Shown: in pieces, positions 6,700-13,232 of the stretch
Layout of the letters: every line of letters starts with the position of its first letter
Numbering within the stretch: the stretch's first letter is position 1
From: a virus
Direction: 5' to 3' (one strand)
Length of the DNA: 28,485 bases
Virus record (IMG/VR): IMGVR_UViG_3300020457_001375
Coordinates: 1-28,485 of that record
Made by a program: the position numbers and the translations under genes
The notes under the pieces: generated by a model
Seen by the model: the letters and a program-made list of their open reading frames with translations, nothing else
What the model was told of the DNA's origin: nothing
Databases searched by the model: none

Positions 6700-6841
6700 T
6701 CGATTAGTGGCAGACGTGCCATTAAAAAGACGAATGACCGAATGTCTCAATTACTCACGCTAGGTTAATCTTCTATACCTACGAAGTTGTCGAACTTCTC
6801 TCATCCGCAGGAATTACTCTGCGAGACACTATAAAAAAACA
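6700..6841 (+). promoter_or_regulatory. Structured 5' leader of the outer-membrane-like gene
   Basis: About 135 bases of leader with three perfect hairpins: TGGCA-GACG-TGCCA (6708-6721, at the predicted RNA 5' end), GAAGTT-GTCG-AACTTC (6783-6798) and CGCAG/CTGCG (6806-6823). AATTACTC occurs twice (6749-6756, and 6812-6819, mainly in the loop of the third hairpin). Two tiny frames (6734-6763 and 6742-6768) lie between. There is no Shine-Dalgarno close to the ATG. This looks like an RNA-stability or translation-control element; the role is inferred. Confidence 0.6.
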
Positions 6842-7213
6842 ATGATTAACAAATCTGTATTAGCAGCATTAGCCGCTGCACCTCTATTTTCTTCCGCTGC
6901 TATGGCAGGTCCATACGTCAACGTTGAAGCGAACGGTTCATATCCTGATGGAACATATTCATCTGGCAACCTTGAACTACAAATTGGATACGAAGGAACC
7001 ACAGAAGGTGGACTTTCTTGGTACGTATCTGGTGGTCCTACAGTTAAGCACACTGAAACTTCTGACGAGTTTGGTGATGTTGAATTAGCAGGATTCATCG
7101 GTGGTTCTAAAGGCATTACCGAAAAGGTATCTGCATATGGTGAACTATATGGTGCCACAAACAATGATGACTTTGATGTCTCTGGTAAAGTTGGTGCAAG
7201 ATATAAGTTCTAA
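6842..7213 (+). CDS. Outer-membrane beta-barrel-like protein with signal peptide, 123 aa
   Basis: An N-terminal signal peptide (MINKSVLAALAAAPLFSSAA, cleavage after AMA at residue 22) is followed by alternating beta strands (LELQIGYEGTTEGGLSWYVS, VELAGFIGG, VSAYGELYG) and a C-terminal aromatic end (GKVGARYKF), as in small outer-membrane barrels. Similar short OMP/porin-like proteins are conserved in T4-like cyanophages; their function is unknown. It has its own late promoter, a structured leader and its own terminator, so it is probably an abundant late transcript. Confidence 0.82.
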   Translation: MINKSVLAALAAAPLFSSAAMAGPYVNVEANGSYPDGTYSSGNLELQIGYEGTTEGGLSWYVSGGPTVKHTETSDEFGDVELAGFIGGSKGITEKVSAYGELYGATNNDDFDVSGKVGARYKF

Positions 7214-7236
7214 GACAGAACTCATAACTTAATTAC

Positions 7237-7271
7237 AAAGACTCCTACATACATGTCGGAGTCTTTTTTTT
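7237..7271 (+). terminator. Intrinsic terminator after the barrel gene
   Basis: A nine-pair stem, AAAGACTCC (7237-7245) / GGAGTCTTT (7258-7266), a 12-base loop and an unbroken run of eight T. It closes the single-gene late unit. Confidence 0.92.
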
Positions 7272-7272
7272 G

Positions 7273-7281
7273 TGCTATCAT
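7273..7281 (+). promoter_or_regulatory. Extended -10 promoter, TGC-TATCAT
   Basis: TGC-TATCAT right after the terminator; no good -35. The predicted start is near 7288, leaving a leader of about 10 bases before the ATG at 7298. Confidence 0.55.
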
Positions 7282-7297
7282 GTGCATAAAATGTTGG

Positions 7298-7480
7298 ATG
7301 AAAAAAATTTACGAAGTTCTTACGCATCCTGTTACCTACACTAACCTCCTACTACTAGGGAGTTTAGGTTTGATACAGGTCATACATACAAACGCACACC
7401 TCAGAATGAAAACCGATGTGCATGCGTACTGCAGTCAGAACATGGAGTATCAAGAGTCGTTGACAGATGACGAATACTGA
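7298..7480 (+). CDS. Small membrane protein, 60 aa
   Basis: It starts MKKIYEVLTHPVTYTNLLLL, with one membrane helix at about 11-31, and a polar C-terminal half with two cysteines and an acidic end (ESLTDDEY). Function unknown. The frame is open back to 7253, but that would start inside the terminator hairpin; 7298 is preferred because it lies about 10 bases after the predicted transcription start. No Shine-Dalgarno is present. Confidence 0.6.
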   Translation: MKKIYEVLTHPVTYTNLLLLGSLGLIQVIHTNAHLRMKTDVHAYCSQNMEYQESLTDDEY

Positions 7481-7502
7481 GGTAAAATCGGTTTTAGGTT
7501 TA

Positions 7503-7552
7503 CAAAAAAGTCGGAAAAAAAATTCTGGCAATTTTTTCACTATTAGGTTTTT
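7503..7552 (+). repeat. AT-rich intergenic element, copy 2
   Basis: Near-copy of 2715-2764: CAAAAAAGTCGG, an A run, the inverted repeat AAAAAATT (7517-7524) / AATTTTTT (7530-7537) around CTGGC, then CACTATTAGGTTTTT. It ends exactly at the ATG of the permease gene at 7553, so here it is the immediate leader or promoter region of that gene. Confidence 0.7.
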
Positions 7553-8590
7553 ATGATTGACATAGCAGAATCCATTCTCAAGAAAGAACTCTATATGGGG
7601 TATATCTTTGGAATTATGATTCTAGGTGGATATATCCGTCAGTATCATGTCTTAGATGATGTCTACTCACTGGCAAAGAGATATATCAAAGATAATCGCA
7701 TTATGATTATCATTACATCGCTTCTAGGCGGTGTTTTACCTATTCCTGGCAGAGTTGCTCTATCTGCACCCTTATTGGACGCTATAGCACCCCCAGACAA
7801 GCGTAAGAGGAGCGAATTTGGCATTATTGACTATTTGTCTACTCATCACTATTACTGGTGGTCTCCGTTGGAGAAAACAATCATATTACCAATGGCAGCA
7901 TTGGGTATAACGTATGGAGAGATGTTACATCACACTTTTCCATTTTTACTCATATGTCTTGGATATACGTGGTGGTACATTTTTACAAGAGTAGACGCTA
8001 GGAGTGTATTACCGAATATGGACGGTATTCGTGATTTTGACTGGAAACGAGCATTACGAGGTTGGGCACCGTTTATTGCTACATTATGGTTTTTGCTATG
8101 TGTAGGTAAATCGGGTGCAATCTTCTTTTTCCCATGGTTCTTTCTCATGTGTTGTTACTACGCATGGATTTGTAAGGACTGGAATTGGGGCAAGTATATA
8201 GATGGCAAGTTTGCAGTAATTGCGACTGCTGTGCTCGCTCTAGGAGGTGTTGTAGGTCTTATTAAGGAACCTGTGATGGCATATCTAAAGTCAGCAGACC
8301 CTAGCATGATTATACCTGTTTCTATCGTAGGAGCAGTTGCAGCATGGATTATGGGGTCATCTGGTAAATATGCAGGAATGACAAGTGCCCTTGTACTTAT
8401 CTTTGGTGATAAATATTTGGTCTGGTTCTTAGCAACAGAATATTCTGGGTATCTCTTGTCACCCGCCCATAAATGCCTTATGATAGGACAGCAATATTTC
8501 GGCACACCAATTCGCAAATACTATAAAGTATTGGGAGGTCTTTGTGCTTTGCTAATTACCGCAGCGTTCATTTCTACCTTCACCCCATGA
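7553..8590 (+). CDS. Multi-pass membrane permease, DUF401-like, 345 aa
   Basis: A hydrophobic protein with about eight to ten membrane helices, e.g. 50-62, 108-120, 130-145, 172-186, 189-205, 222-238, 253-268 and 326-341. Two re-entrant-type motifs stand out: GGVLPIPGRVALSAPLLD (59-76) and SPAHKCLMIGQQYFG (303-317). Both resemble the Pro-rich P-x-P and SP-x-H segments of the DUF401 family, putative anion transporters of the ion-transporter superfamily. The substrate is unknown. It is preceded directly by the AT-rich repeat and overlaps glutaredoxin by ATGA. A full-length transporter is unusual cargo for a cyanophage. The family call comes from recalled motifs and is moderate. Confidence 0.7.
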   Translation: MIDIAESILKKELYMGYIFGIMILGGYIRQYHVLDDVYSLAKRYIKDNRIMIIITSLLGGVLPIPGRVALSAPLLDAIAPPDKRKRSEFGIIDYLSTHHYYWWSPLEKTIILPMAALGITYGEMLHHTFPFLLICLGYTWWYIFTRVDARSVLPNMDGIRDFDWKRALRGWAPFIATLWFLLCVGKSGAIFFFPWFFLMCCYYAWICKDWNWGKYIDGKFAVIATAVLALGGVVGLIKEPVMAYLKSADPSMIIPVSIVGAVAAWIMGSSGKYAGMTSALVLIFGDKYLVWFLATEYSGYLLSPAHKCLMIGQQYFGTPIRKYYKVLGGLCALLITAAFISTFTP

Positions 8591-8844
8591 ATTTTACGGT
8601 TTACTCCAAGGATGGATGTCCTTATTGCGACCAAATTAAACAAGTGCTAGACTTAGCACAATTCTCATATCGGGAATACAAACTAGATGAGCATTTTGAC
8701 AGATTCGCCTTTACAGAGGAATTTGGAGGAGATGCGACCTTTCCACAAGTGCAATTAAATGGCAAAAAACTAGGTGGTTGCACTGATACAGTAAAATACT
8801 TAAAGGAGCACAATTTTTTAAATGGAACCAGAAGACCTTCTTGA
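8587..8844 (+). CDS. Glutaredoxin, 85 aa
   Basis: A classic dithiol glutaredoxin that reduces disulfides with glutathione and can donate electrons to ribonucleotide reductase. It starts MNFTVYSKDGCPYCDQIKQV, with active site C11-P-Y-C14, the cis-proline segment TFPQV (near residue 60) and the glutathione-binding GGCTD (near 70). The length matches the family. It overlaps the permease stop by ATGA, which fixes this start; a longer in-frame start at 8542 would lie inside the permease gene. Confidence 0.93.
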   Translation: MNFTVYSKDGCPYCDQIKQVLDLAQFSYREYKLDEHFDRFAFTEEFGGDATFPQVQLNGKKLGGCTDTVKYLKEHNFLNGTRRPS

Positions 8845-9175
8845 GGATATCGTCAATAACGCACTTGACGATGCTATGACTAGGAAACACAAACAACGTA
8901 AGTTTAAAATGTGGGAGTTCTTAGTTGAAAACAACTACAAGAAAAGAGATGTCACAGAGTTCCTACATAGTGGAACCTGTGCAAATCTTACCTGTACGGT
9001 AACTGATTTAGACCTCCTAATAGAAGGAGGTCACTCAGATGTACGTGAAGCATATCCTTCACTAGGAAAACAAGAAGCACGGAAGATACGTGATTACCTT
9101 TATGGAATACTACAAGATGCATGGCAGTACGAAAAAGACAAGTCAAAAAGGAAGACAAGAATACGTTCTAAATAA
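8822..9175 (+). CDS. Conserved cyanophage hypothetical protein, 117 aa
   Basis: A soluble helical, charged protein. It starts MEPEDLLEDIVNNALDDAM, has a middle part with two cysteines (TCANLTCTVTDLDLLIEGG), then an amphipathic helix (QEARKIRDYLYGILQDAW) and a very basic end (KDKSKRKTRIRSK). The type is familiar from T4-like cyanophages, with no assigned role. It overlaps glutaredoxin by 23 bases. Confidence 0.72.
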   Translation: MEPEDLLEDIVNNALDDAMTRKHKQRKFKMWEFLVENNYKKRDVTEFLHSGTCANLTCTVTDLDLLIEGGHSDVREAYPSLGKQEARKIRDYLYGILQDAWQYEKDKSKRKTRIRSK

Positions 9176-9188
9176 AGGCATAGAGATT

Positions 9189-9299
9189 ATGCTTCCAAGA
9201 AGCAGGAGGTTACCCATACCCAGTTGGTTTGACCACACCTTCGGTTTATTGAGATGGTCAATTCGACTTAGAATCGACATACACAAAAAGGACGCATAA
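9189..9299 (+). CDS. Hypothetical basic small protein, 36 aa
   Basis: It starts MLPRSRRLPIPSWFDHTFGL and continues as an Arg/Ile-rich helix (LRWSIRLRIDIHKKDA). Short, basic and amphipathic, it could lie on a membrane surface. The frame is open back to 9090, so a longer product is possible, but those starts overlap the previous gene; AGAG lies upstream of 9189. The stop overlaps the next gene (TAATG). Function unknown. Confidence 0.5.
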   Translation: MLPRSRRLPIPSWFDHTFGLLRWSIRLRIDIHKKDA

Positions 9300-9535
9300 T
9301 GGACACAAACGTAATTCTATTTTTCTCCGCTGTAGCAATGCTCATCACATTTGCTATTGGAGCAGTGATAGGATGGATATATAAATCCACTGTGGACACC
9401 CACACACTCAAACGACAGATGAACAATCTTCACCCTGAGTTTTTAGATGGCAACGGAGCATACGTAAACGAGGAACTCTTAGCAGTTAAGTTTATAGACC
9501 CCGAAGACATACTTGACGAAGATGGAGACATCTGA
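9299..9535 (+). CDS. Membrane-anchored protein with HPEF motif and acidic tail, 78 aa
   Basis: Residues 5-29 form one membrane helix (VILFFSAVAMLITFAIGAVI), followed by a linker, the motif NNLHPEFLD, a hydrophobic patch (EELLAVKFID) and an acidic end (PEDILDEDGDI). The layout matches the 81-residue product at 2310-2555, suggesting paralogues. Function unknown. It is coupled upstream by TAATG, and a strong promoter for the next gene lies inside its 3' end. Confidence 0.75.
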   Translation: MDTNVILFFSAVAMLITFAIGAVIGWIYKSTVDTHTLKRQMNNLHPEFLDGNGAYVNEELLAVKFIDPEDILDEDGDI

Positions 9536-9541
9536 TATAAT
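9513..9541 (+). promoter_or_regulatory. Sigma-70-like promoter inside the gene end
   Basis: TTGACG (9513-9518), a 17-base spacer and TATAAT (9536-9541). The predicted start is near 9548, about 15 bases before the ATG at 9563; the leader has no Shine-Dalgarno. The -10 box overlaps the stop of the upstream gene. Confidence 0.82.
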
Positions 9542-9562
9542 TTTATCAAACTGTGACTTGAC

Positions 9563-10018
9563 ATGGCACCAAGAAAATTACCAAAAGATGCATTGTTAAC
9601 CGAGATACTTCAAAAAGTATCATCAGCAAAAACTAAAAAAGAAAAGGTAGAACTTTTACAGGAATACAACAACAACGGTTTACGTGCAATTTTAATTATT
9701 AATTTTGACGAGACATTACAATTCCTCTTACCAGAGGGTGACGTACCGTTTAAACCTAATGATGCACCTGTAGGGACAGAGCATACACGCTTAGACTCTG
9801 AGTATCGAGGACTATACCGCTATTTCAAAGGTGGTGATAGTACACTCAAAGGTATGCGACGAGAACAACTGTTTGTACAACTGTTAGAAGGACTTGCTGA
9901 AGAAGAAGCAAATCTTTTAGTTTCTGCATGTAATAAGGATATACAATCAAAGTATAGAATTACAAAACAAGTAGTATCCGAAGCATTCCCGCAAATAGAA
10001 TGGGGTAACAGAGGATGA
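9563..10018 (+). CDS. Conserved phage protein, DUF6433-like, 151 aa
   Basis: A soluble, mainly helical protein. The N-terminal KTKKEKVELLQEYNNNGLRA, the following INFDETLQFLLPEGDVPF and the later YRGLYRYFKGGD and QLLEGLAEEEANLL match what I recall of the DUF6433 family of T4-like phages. Function unknown. It is driven by the promoter at 9513-9541 and overlaps the next gene by ATGA. The family name is from memory. Confidence 0.75.
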   Translation: MAPRKLPKDALLTEILQKVSSAKTKKEKVELLQEYNNNGLRAILIINFDETLQFLLPEGDVPFKPNDAPVGTEHTRLDSEYRGLYRYFKGGDSTLKGMRREQLFVQLLEGLAEEEANLLVSACNKDIQSKYRITKQVVSEAFPQIEWGNRG

Positions 10019-10338
10019 TTTGGGACAGTAACGATGAAATAGGAATACAACAAGATAAACACTCTCTTGTATTTCTCAATATCAACTGCGACAAAGAATT
10101 ATCAGAGAACAGGGCATTACCCACAAATGCGTGGATAGTGACCTATCTGGACACTAAAAAAGATAGTGATGAATTAGTTGAATGCCATGATATAGTCATG
10201 GGAGTCAAAATAGACATTTTTAATTGTTACTATGACAAACTCAGAGATGGAAAACGAATCAAAAGCATCGGATGGTGTCAAGGAAACACCCAACCAGGTC
10301 TTTTCGATCAAAAGTCATATCTCAAAACTAGCAAATAA
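10015..10338 (+). CDS. Hypothetical protein, 107 aa
   Basis: A soluble protein with a beta-rich core: LVFLNINCD, NAWIVTYLDTKKDSDELVEC, HDIVMGVKIDIFNCYYDKL, then a conserved-looking end (IKSIGWCQGNTQPGLF). The pattern is familiar from uncharacterised cyanophage proteins. It is coupled to the upstream gene by ATGA. Its 3' third overlaps the next frame by 107 bases. Confidence 0.7.
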   Translation: MIWDSNDEIGIQQDKHSLVFLNINCDKELSENRALPTNAWIVTYLDTKKDSDELVECHDIVMGVKIDIFNCYYDKLRDGKRIKSIGWCQGNTQPGLFDQKSYLKTSK

Positions 10339-10447
10339 AGCACTTGCTGAGGAGAAGAAGGACTTTAATTTTAAGTCTGATACAACCGACTTAGACGAAC
10401 TTGCTGACGAAATCTTTGATGCTCTGTATGATCACACGAATAAATAG
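10232..10447 (+). CDS. Hypothetical acidic helical protein, 71 aa
   Basis: The N-terminal part is polar and low-complexity (MTNSEMENESKASDGVKETP), followed by a helical part (ISKLANKALAEEKKDFNF) and an acidic C-terminal helix (DLDELADEIFDALYDHTNK). No family is recognised. The first 107 bases overlap the previous gene in another frame. No start codon lies after that overlap and before the helical part, so either the overlap is real or translation starts at the ATG at 10247. Confidence 0.5.
   Translation: MTNSEMENESKASDGVKETPNQVFSIKSHISKLANKALAEEKKDFNFKSDTTDLDELADEIFDALYDHTNK
10440..10446 (+). promoter_or_regulatory. Possible late promoter
   Basis: ATAAATA at the stop of the upstream gene, 29 bases before the ATG at 10476. 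It matches the T4-type late core but could occur by chance in AT-rich DNA. Confidence 0.4.
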
Positions 10448-10475
10448 TAATATAGACCTACTCGACTTGTTGAGG

Positions 10476-10655
10476 ATGTATGAACGGACGTCTCTTAGCA
10501 ATACTATGCGTTCTTTTGTTAGTTACTATAACGCTAATTTCATCTACCCCAAACGAGCTGATGAGGTTTTGAACGAATGGATAGGGTTCAAGAACCACCA
10601 TGAAAGACAAAAAAGCAGCAAAAAAGTTAATAAAGCGAGCAAAGAAACACCCTGA
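10476..10655 (+). CDS. Hypothetical protein, 59 aa
   Basis: It starts MYERTSLSNTMRSFVSYYNA, followed by FIYPKRADEVLNEWIGFKN and a basic end rich in Lys and Ser. Soluble; no family recognised. Residues upstream in the same frame (IDLLDLLR) look protein-like, so ATG 10428 is a possible longer start. GAGG touches the chosen ATG with almost no spacing. It overlaps the next gene by 56 bases. Confidence 0.5.
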   Translation: MYERTSLSNTMRSFVSYYNANFIYPKRADEVLNEWIGFKNHHERQKSSKKVNKASKETP

Positions 10656-10854
10656 TTGGTATACCAAGCAAGAAGCATGGTATGCAAAAATGATTAAAAA
10701 ACAACATGAACGTAAAACTGATAACAGTAACCCCACAGGCAGAAGAGACCATGGGTTACGTGGCAAGAGTGAGCAACCCAAACAATCAAGACAACCCAAA
10801 CATTTCGGGTTTACTTGGGTACTGCATAAAGCACGGTCATTGGTCGGTCTTTGA
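10600..10854 (+). CDS. Hypothetical basic protein overlapping thyX, 84 aa
   Basis: The first 38 residues (MKDKKAAKKLIKRAKKHPDW, then YTKQEAWYAKMIKKQHERK) form basic helices of a kind often seen in short cyanophage proteins. The frame then continues for 149 bases inside thyX, where the composition becomes Pro/Gly/Lys-rich and less protein-like. The tail may be a by-product of a lost stop codon. A real gene is likely; the tail's value is doubtful. Confidence 0.5.
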   Translation: MKDKKAAKKLIKRAKKHPDWYTKQEAWYAKMIKKQHERKTDNSNPTGRRDHGLRGKSEQPKQSRQPKHFGFTWVLHKARSLVGL

Positions 10855-11338
10855 ACAGGCACACATGACCCTAGAGATAGAGACATCTCGTGGCATAGCA
10901 GCACAGATACTTCGTCATAGGTCGTTTACATATCAGGAATTTTCGCAGAGATACGCCAATACTAACCTATTGGGAAATATTCCTGTGCCAGAATTACGTT
11001 CACAAGATAGTAAGAATAGACAAAATAGTATTGACAACATACCAGATGAGCAGAAAAAAGCATTACAAGACCAGATTGCGAGGTATTTCGCTGAAGGAAT
11101 TGACCTATACAATGAACTTATACGTGAGGGTGTTGCGAAGGAATGTGCGAGATTTGTTCTCCCGTTAGCGACACCGACCCGTATATACATGTCGGGTAGT
11201 GTTCGGTCTTGGATTCACTATATAGAATTAAGGTCTGCACACGGGACGCAAAAAGAACACATGGAAATTGCCGAAGGATGCAGGGACATTTTTAAGAATG
11301 AATTCCCAGTTGTATCACAAGCATTGAATTGGATTTAG
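10706..11338 (+). CDS. thyX: Flavin-dependent thymidylate synthase ThyX, 210 aa
   Basis: It makes dTMP from dUMP using FAD, NADPH and methylene-tetrahydrofolate. The family signature RHR-x7-S-x-R is exact: R70-H71-R72, S80, R82 in LRHRSFTYQEFSQRYA. The N-terminal MNVKLITVTPQAEETMGYVA and the C-terminal VRSWIHYIELRSAHGTQKEH (with the conserved Arg for the nucleotide) are typical. The length fits the family. It feeds phage DNA synthesis, together with pentose phosphates from TalC. It overlaps the upstream basic gene by 149 bases; the ATG here is the natural ThyX start. Confidence 0.97.
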   Translation: MNVKLITVTPQAEETMGYVARVSNPNNQDNPNISGLLGYCIKHGHWSVFEQAHMTLEIETSRGIAAQILRHRSFTYQEFSQRYANTNLLGNIPVPELRSQDSKNRQNSIDNIPDEQKKALQDQIARYFAEGIDLYNELIREGVAKECARFVLPLATPTRIYMSGSVRSWIHYIELRSAHGTQKEHMEIAEGCRDIFKNEFPVVSQALNWI

Positions 11339-11342
11339 TATT

Positions 11343-11582
11343 ATGCCACAGTATTCAGTTAAAAACTATAACACAGGTGAAGAGAAGGAGATTAATCTCA
11401 CTATTGCCGAGTATGAGCAATGGAGAGAGAACAATCCAGACTGGGAGAAGAACTGGCAAGCAGGAGTAGCATCCGCAGTCAGTGAAGTTGGTGATTATCA
11501 AAACAAACTTCCTCAAGGTTTCAAGGATCGTTTGAACAACGTGAAGAAACACCACCCATACGCTAAATTCGACAAACTCTAG
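11343..11582 (+). CDS. Conserved cyanophage protein, possibly FmdB-related, 79 aa
   Basis: It starts MPQYSVKNYNTGEEKEINLT, then IAEYEQWRENNPDWEKNWQA. This M-P-x-Y ... TGE ... S-EYEQ pattern resembles the N-terminal part of FmdB-like regulatory proteins found in cyanophages, but the zinc-ribbon cysteines are absent (no Cys at all). The C-terminal half is basic (KDRLNNVKKHHPYAKF). It sits between thyX and phoH, its usual place as I recall. Function unknown. Confidence 0.7.
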   Translation: MPQYSVKNYNTGEEKEINLTIAEYEQWRENNPDWEKNWQAGVASAVSEVGDYQNKLPQGFKDRLNNVKKHHPYAKFDKL

Positions 11583-11583
11583 T

Positions 11584-12330
11584 ATGCCTGTAAAAAGCAA
11601 AAAACAACCAACAATGGTTGGATTATCGACCAGACAAATGAGACGTAAACCTATAGGAGCAGATCACTTATTAGACATCAAACCTCTTACACCATCACAA
11701 GAGAAGGTGTACGAGGCATGGCAGAATAATAAGCATCTATTTCTATTTGGTGCAGCGGGAACTGGTAAGTCATTCATTACCTTGTATCTTGCACTCAAGA
11801 GTATTCTTGATGAGACTACTCCATATACCAAACTCTACATCGTTAGGTCACTAGTTCCTACAAGAGAGATTGGTTTCTTGCCTGGCGACCACGAGGACAA
11901 GGCAAACTTATATCAGATACCATACAAGAACATGGTACGTTATATGTTTGAAATGCCCGATGATGCATCATTTGAGATGCTATATGGCAATCTTAAGGGG
12001 CAGGACACTATATCATTCTGGTCTACATCGTTCATACGTGGTACGACTATTGACAACGCTATCATACTTGTTGACGAATCAGAAAACTTGAATTTTCACG
12101 AATTAGATAGTATAATAACTAGGTTAGGTGTGAATAGTAGGATTATCTTTGCGGGTGACGCTGCACAGAGTGACCTTATTAAGTCGCACGAAAAAACTGG
12201 TATCATGGATTTCAAGAAAATTATTGATGACATGAATGAGTTTGAATCCATTGAATTTGGCATAGATGACATTGTTAGGTCTGGTCTAGTCAAATCATAT
12301 TTGATTAGCAAGATAAATTGTGGTCTTTAA
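11584..12330 (+). CDS. phoH: PhoH-like ATPase, 248 aa
   Basis: A P-loop ATPase of the PhoH family. Walker A is GAAGTGKS (56-63), Walker B is IILVDESENL (160-169), and a conserved IIFAGDAAQSDL follows. The N-terminal 30 residues are basic. PhoH is one of the most common cyanophage genes; a link to phosphate stress or to RNA/ribosome metabolism has been proposed, but its phage role is unproven. It starts one base after the upstream stop codon and overlaps the nuclease gene by 11 bases. Confidence 0.95.
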   Translation: MPVKSKKQPTMVGLSTRQMRRKPIGADHLLDIKPLTPSQEKVYEAWQNNKHLFLFGAAGTGKSFITLYLALKSILDETTPYTKLYIVRSLVPTREIGFLPGDHEDKANLYQIPYKNMVRYMFEMPDDASFEMLYGNLKGQDTISFWSTSFIRGTTIDNAIILVDESENLNFHELDSIITRLGVNSRIIFAGDAAQSDLIKSHEKTGIMDFKKIIDDMNEFESIEFGIDDIVRSGLVKSYLISKINCGL

Positions 12331-12988
12331 GCACTTAAATATACATTCGTTTCCGAATCTAAAAGCAACAACAACTACAGAGGGTAGGAGGTACCAAGTA
12401 AATGGTGCTTTCTACCCTTCTGTCACTACTGTTATAGGACATTCTAAAAAGAAGTCTATTATGGAGTGGCGTAATAAAGTAGGAGAGGAAGAAGCAAACA
12501 AGATATCTAAACGTGCATCTACACGTGGTAACAAGTGCCATAAGTTATGCGAACTATATCTGTCTAATGAATCTATTAGTCAATATAAGGATGATGCACT
12601 ATCCATGGGGTTATTCTACCAGATTAAACCCTACCTAGATAGTATTAACAATATACACGCATTAGAAGCTCCCTTATCCTCTAAGTTGCTAAAGATGGCA
12701 GGACGTGTAGATTGTATTGCAGAGTACAAGAGCGAACTAGCAATAATAGATTTCAAAACCTCAACTAAGTCAAAACGTGAAGAGTGGATACATGACTACT
12801 TTGCACAAGAGACAGCATATGCTATAATGTTTCAAGAGTTAACTGGTTTGATACCCAAGAAACTCGTGACCATTATCGCCTGTGAAACAGGCGTACCACA
12901 GGTATTTGAAATTTATGACAAGTCTACTTATGCTCGAAAGCTCAAAGAGTACATTGATGCCTACAGGAGTGCTTATGGCGACTGGTAA
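12320..12988 (+). CDS. PD-(D/E)XK exonuclease, RecB/Cas4-like, 222 aa
   Basis: A Mg2+-dependent nuclease with the RecB-family motif set: H74 (GNKCHKL), D131 (GRVD), D144-F-K146 (IIDFKTS) and Q163-x3-Y167 (FAQETAYAI). The N-terminal part (YPSVTTVIG) is also typical. It uses a GTG start inside the end of phoH; no in-frame ATG lies before the first conserved segment, so GTG is well supported. It lies beside gp33 and gp59, which fits a role in recombination-dependent replication. Host DNA degradation is an alternative. Confidence 0.85.
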   Translation: MVFKHLNIHSFPNLKATTTTEGRRYQVNGAFYPSVTTVIGHSKKKSIMEWRNKVGEEEANKISKRASTRGNKCHKLCELYLSNESISQYKDDALSMGLFYQIKPYLDSINNIHALEAPLSSKLLKMAGRVDCIAEYKSELAIIDFKTSTKSKREEWIHDYFAQETAYAIMFQELTGLIPKKLVTIIACETGVPQVFEIYDKSTYARKLKEYIDAYRSAYGDW

Positions 12989-13232
12989 AATTGACGAAGT
13001 TTTTGAAGAGAACTTCATGACATCCGCTAAGTTTTCTGTAGAGATAGAAAAGATTGTGAAAGAGTCTGACCTCAATTACATTGAAGCAGTAGTACAATTT
13101 TGCGAAGACAAAAACATAGAGATGGATGGTATCAATAAACTGATATCAAAACCACTCAAAGAGAAATTAAAGTTTGACGCACAACGTCTAAACTACATGA
13201 AGAGAACAACAAAAGCAATACTTAAGTTATGA
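12975..13232 (+). CDS. gp33: Late transcription co-activator gp33-like, 85 aa
   Basis: In T4, gp33 links RNA polymerase to the sliding clamp and is needed for late transcription. The conserved part here is YIEAVVQFCEDKNIEMDGIN followed by KLISKPLKEKLKFDAQRLNYM, which I recognise from cyanophage gp33. The upstream part is helical (FSVEIEKIVKESD). It fits with the NATAAATA promoters seen in the window. It is chosen from ATG 12975, overlapping the nuclease by 14 bases; an in-frame start at 12882 would lie deep in that gene. It overlaps gp59 by ATGA. Confidence 0.8.
   Translation: MATGKIDEVFEENFMTSAKFSVEIEKIVKESDLNYIEAVVQFCEDKNIEMDGINKLISKPLKEKLKFDAQRLNYMKRTTKAILKL

Noticed and set aside
7253-7297. 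Longer start for the 60-residue membrane protein
   Set aside because: It begins inside the terminator hairpin and upstream of the extended -10 promoter.
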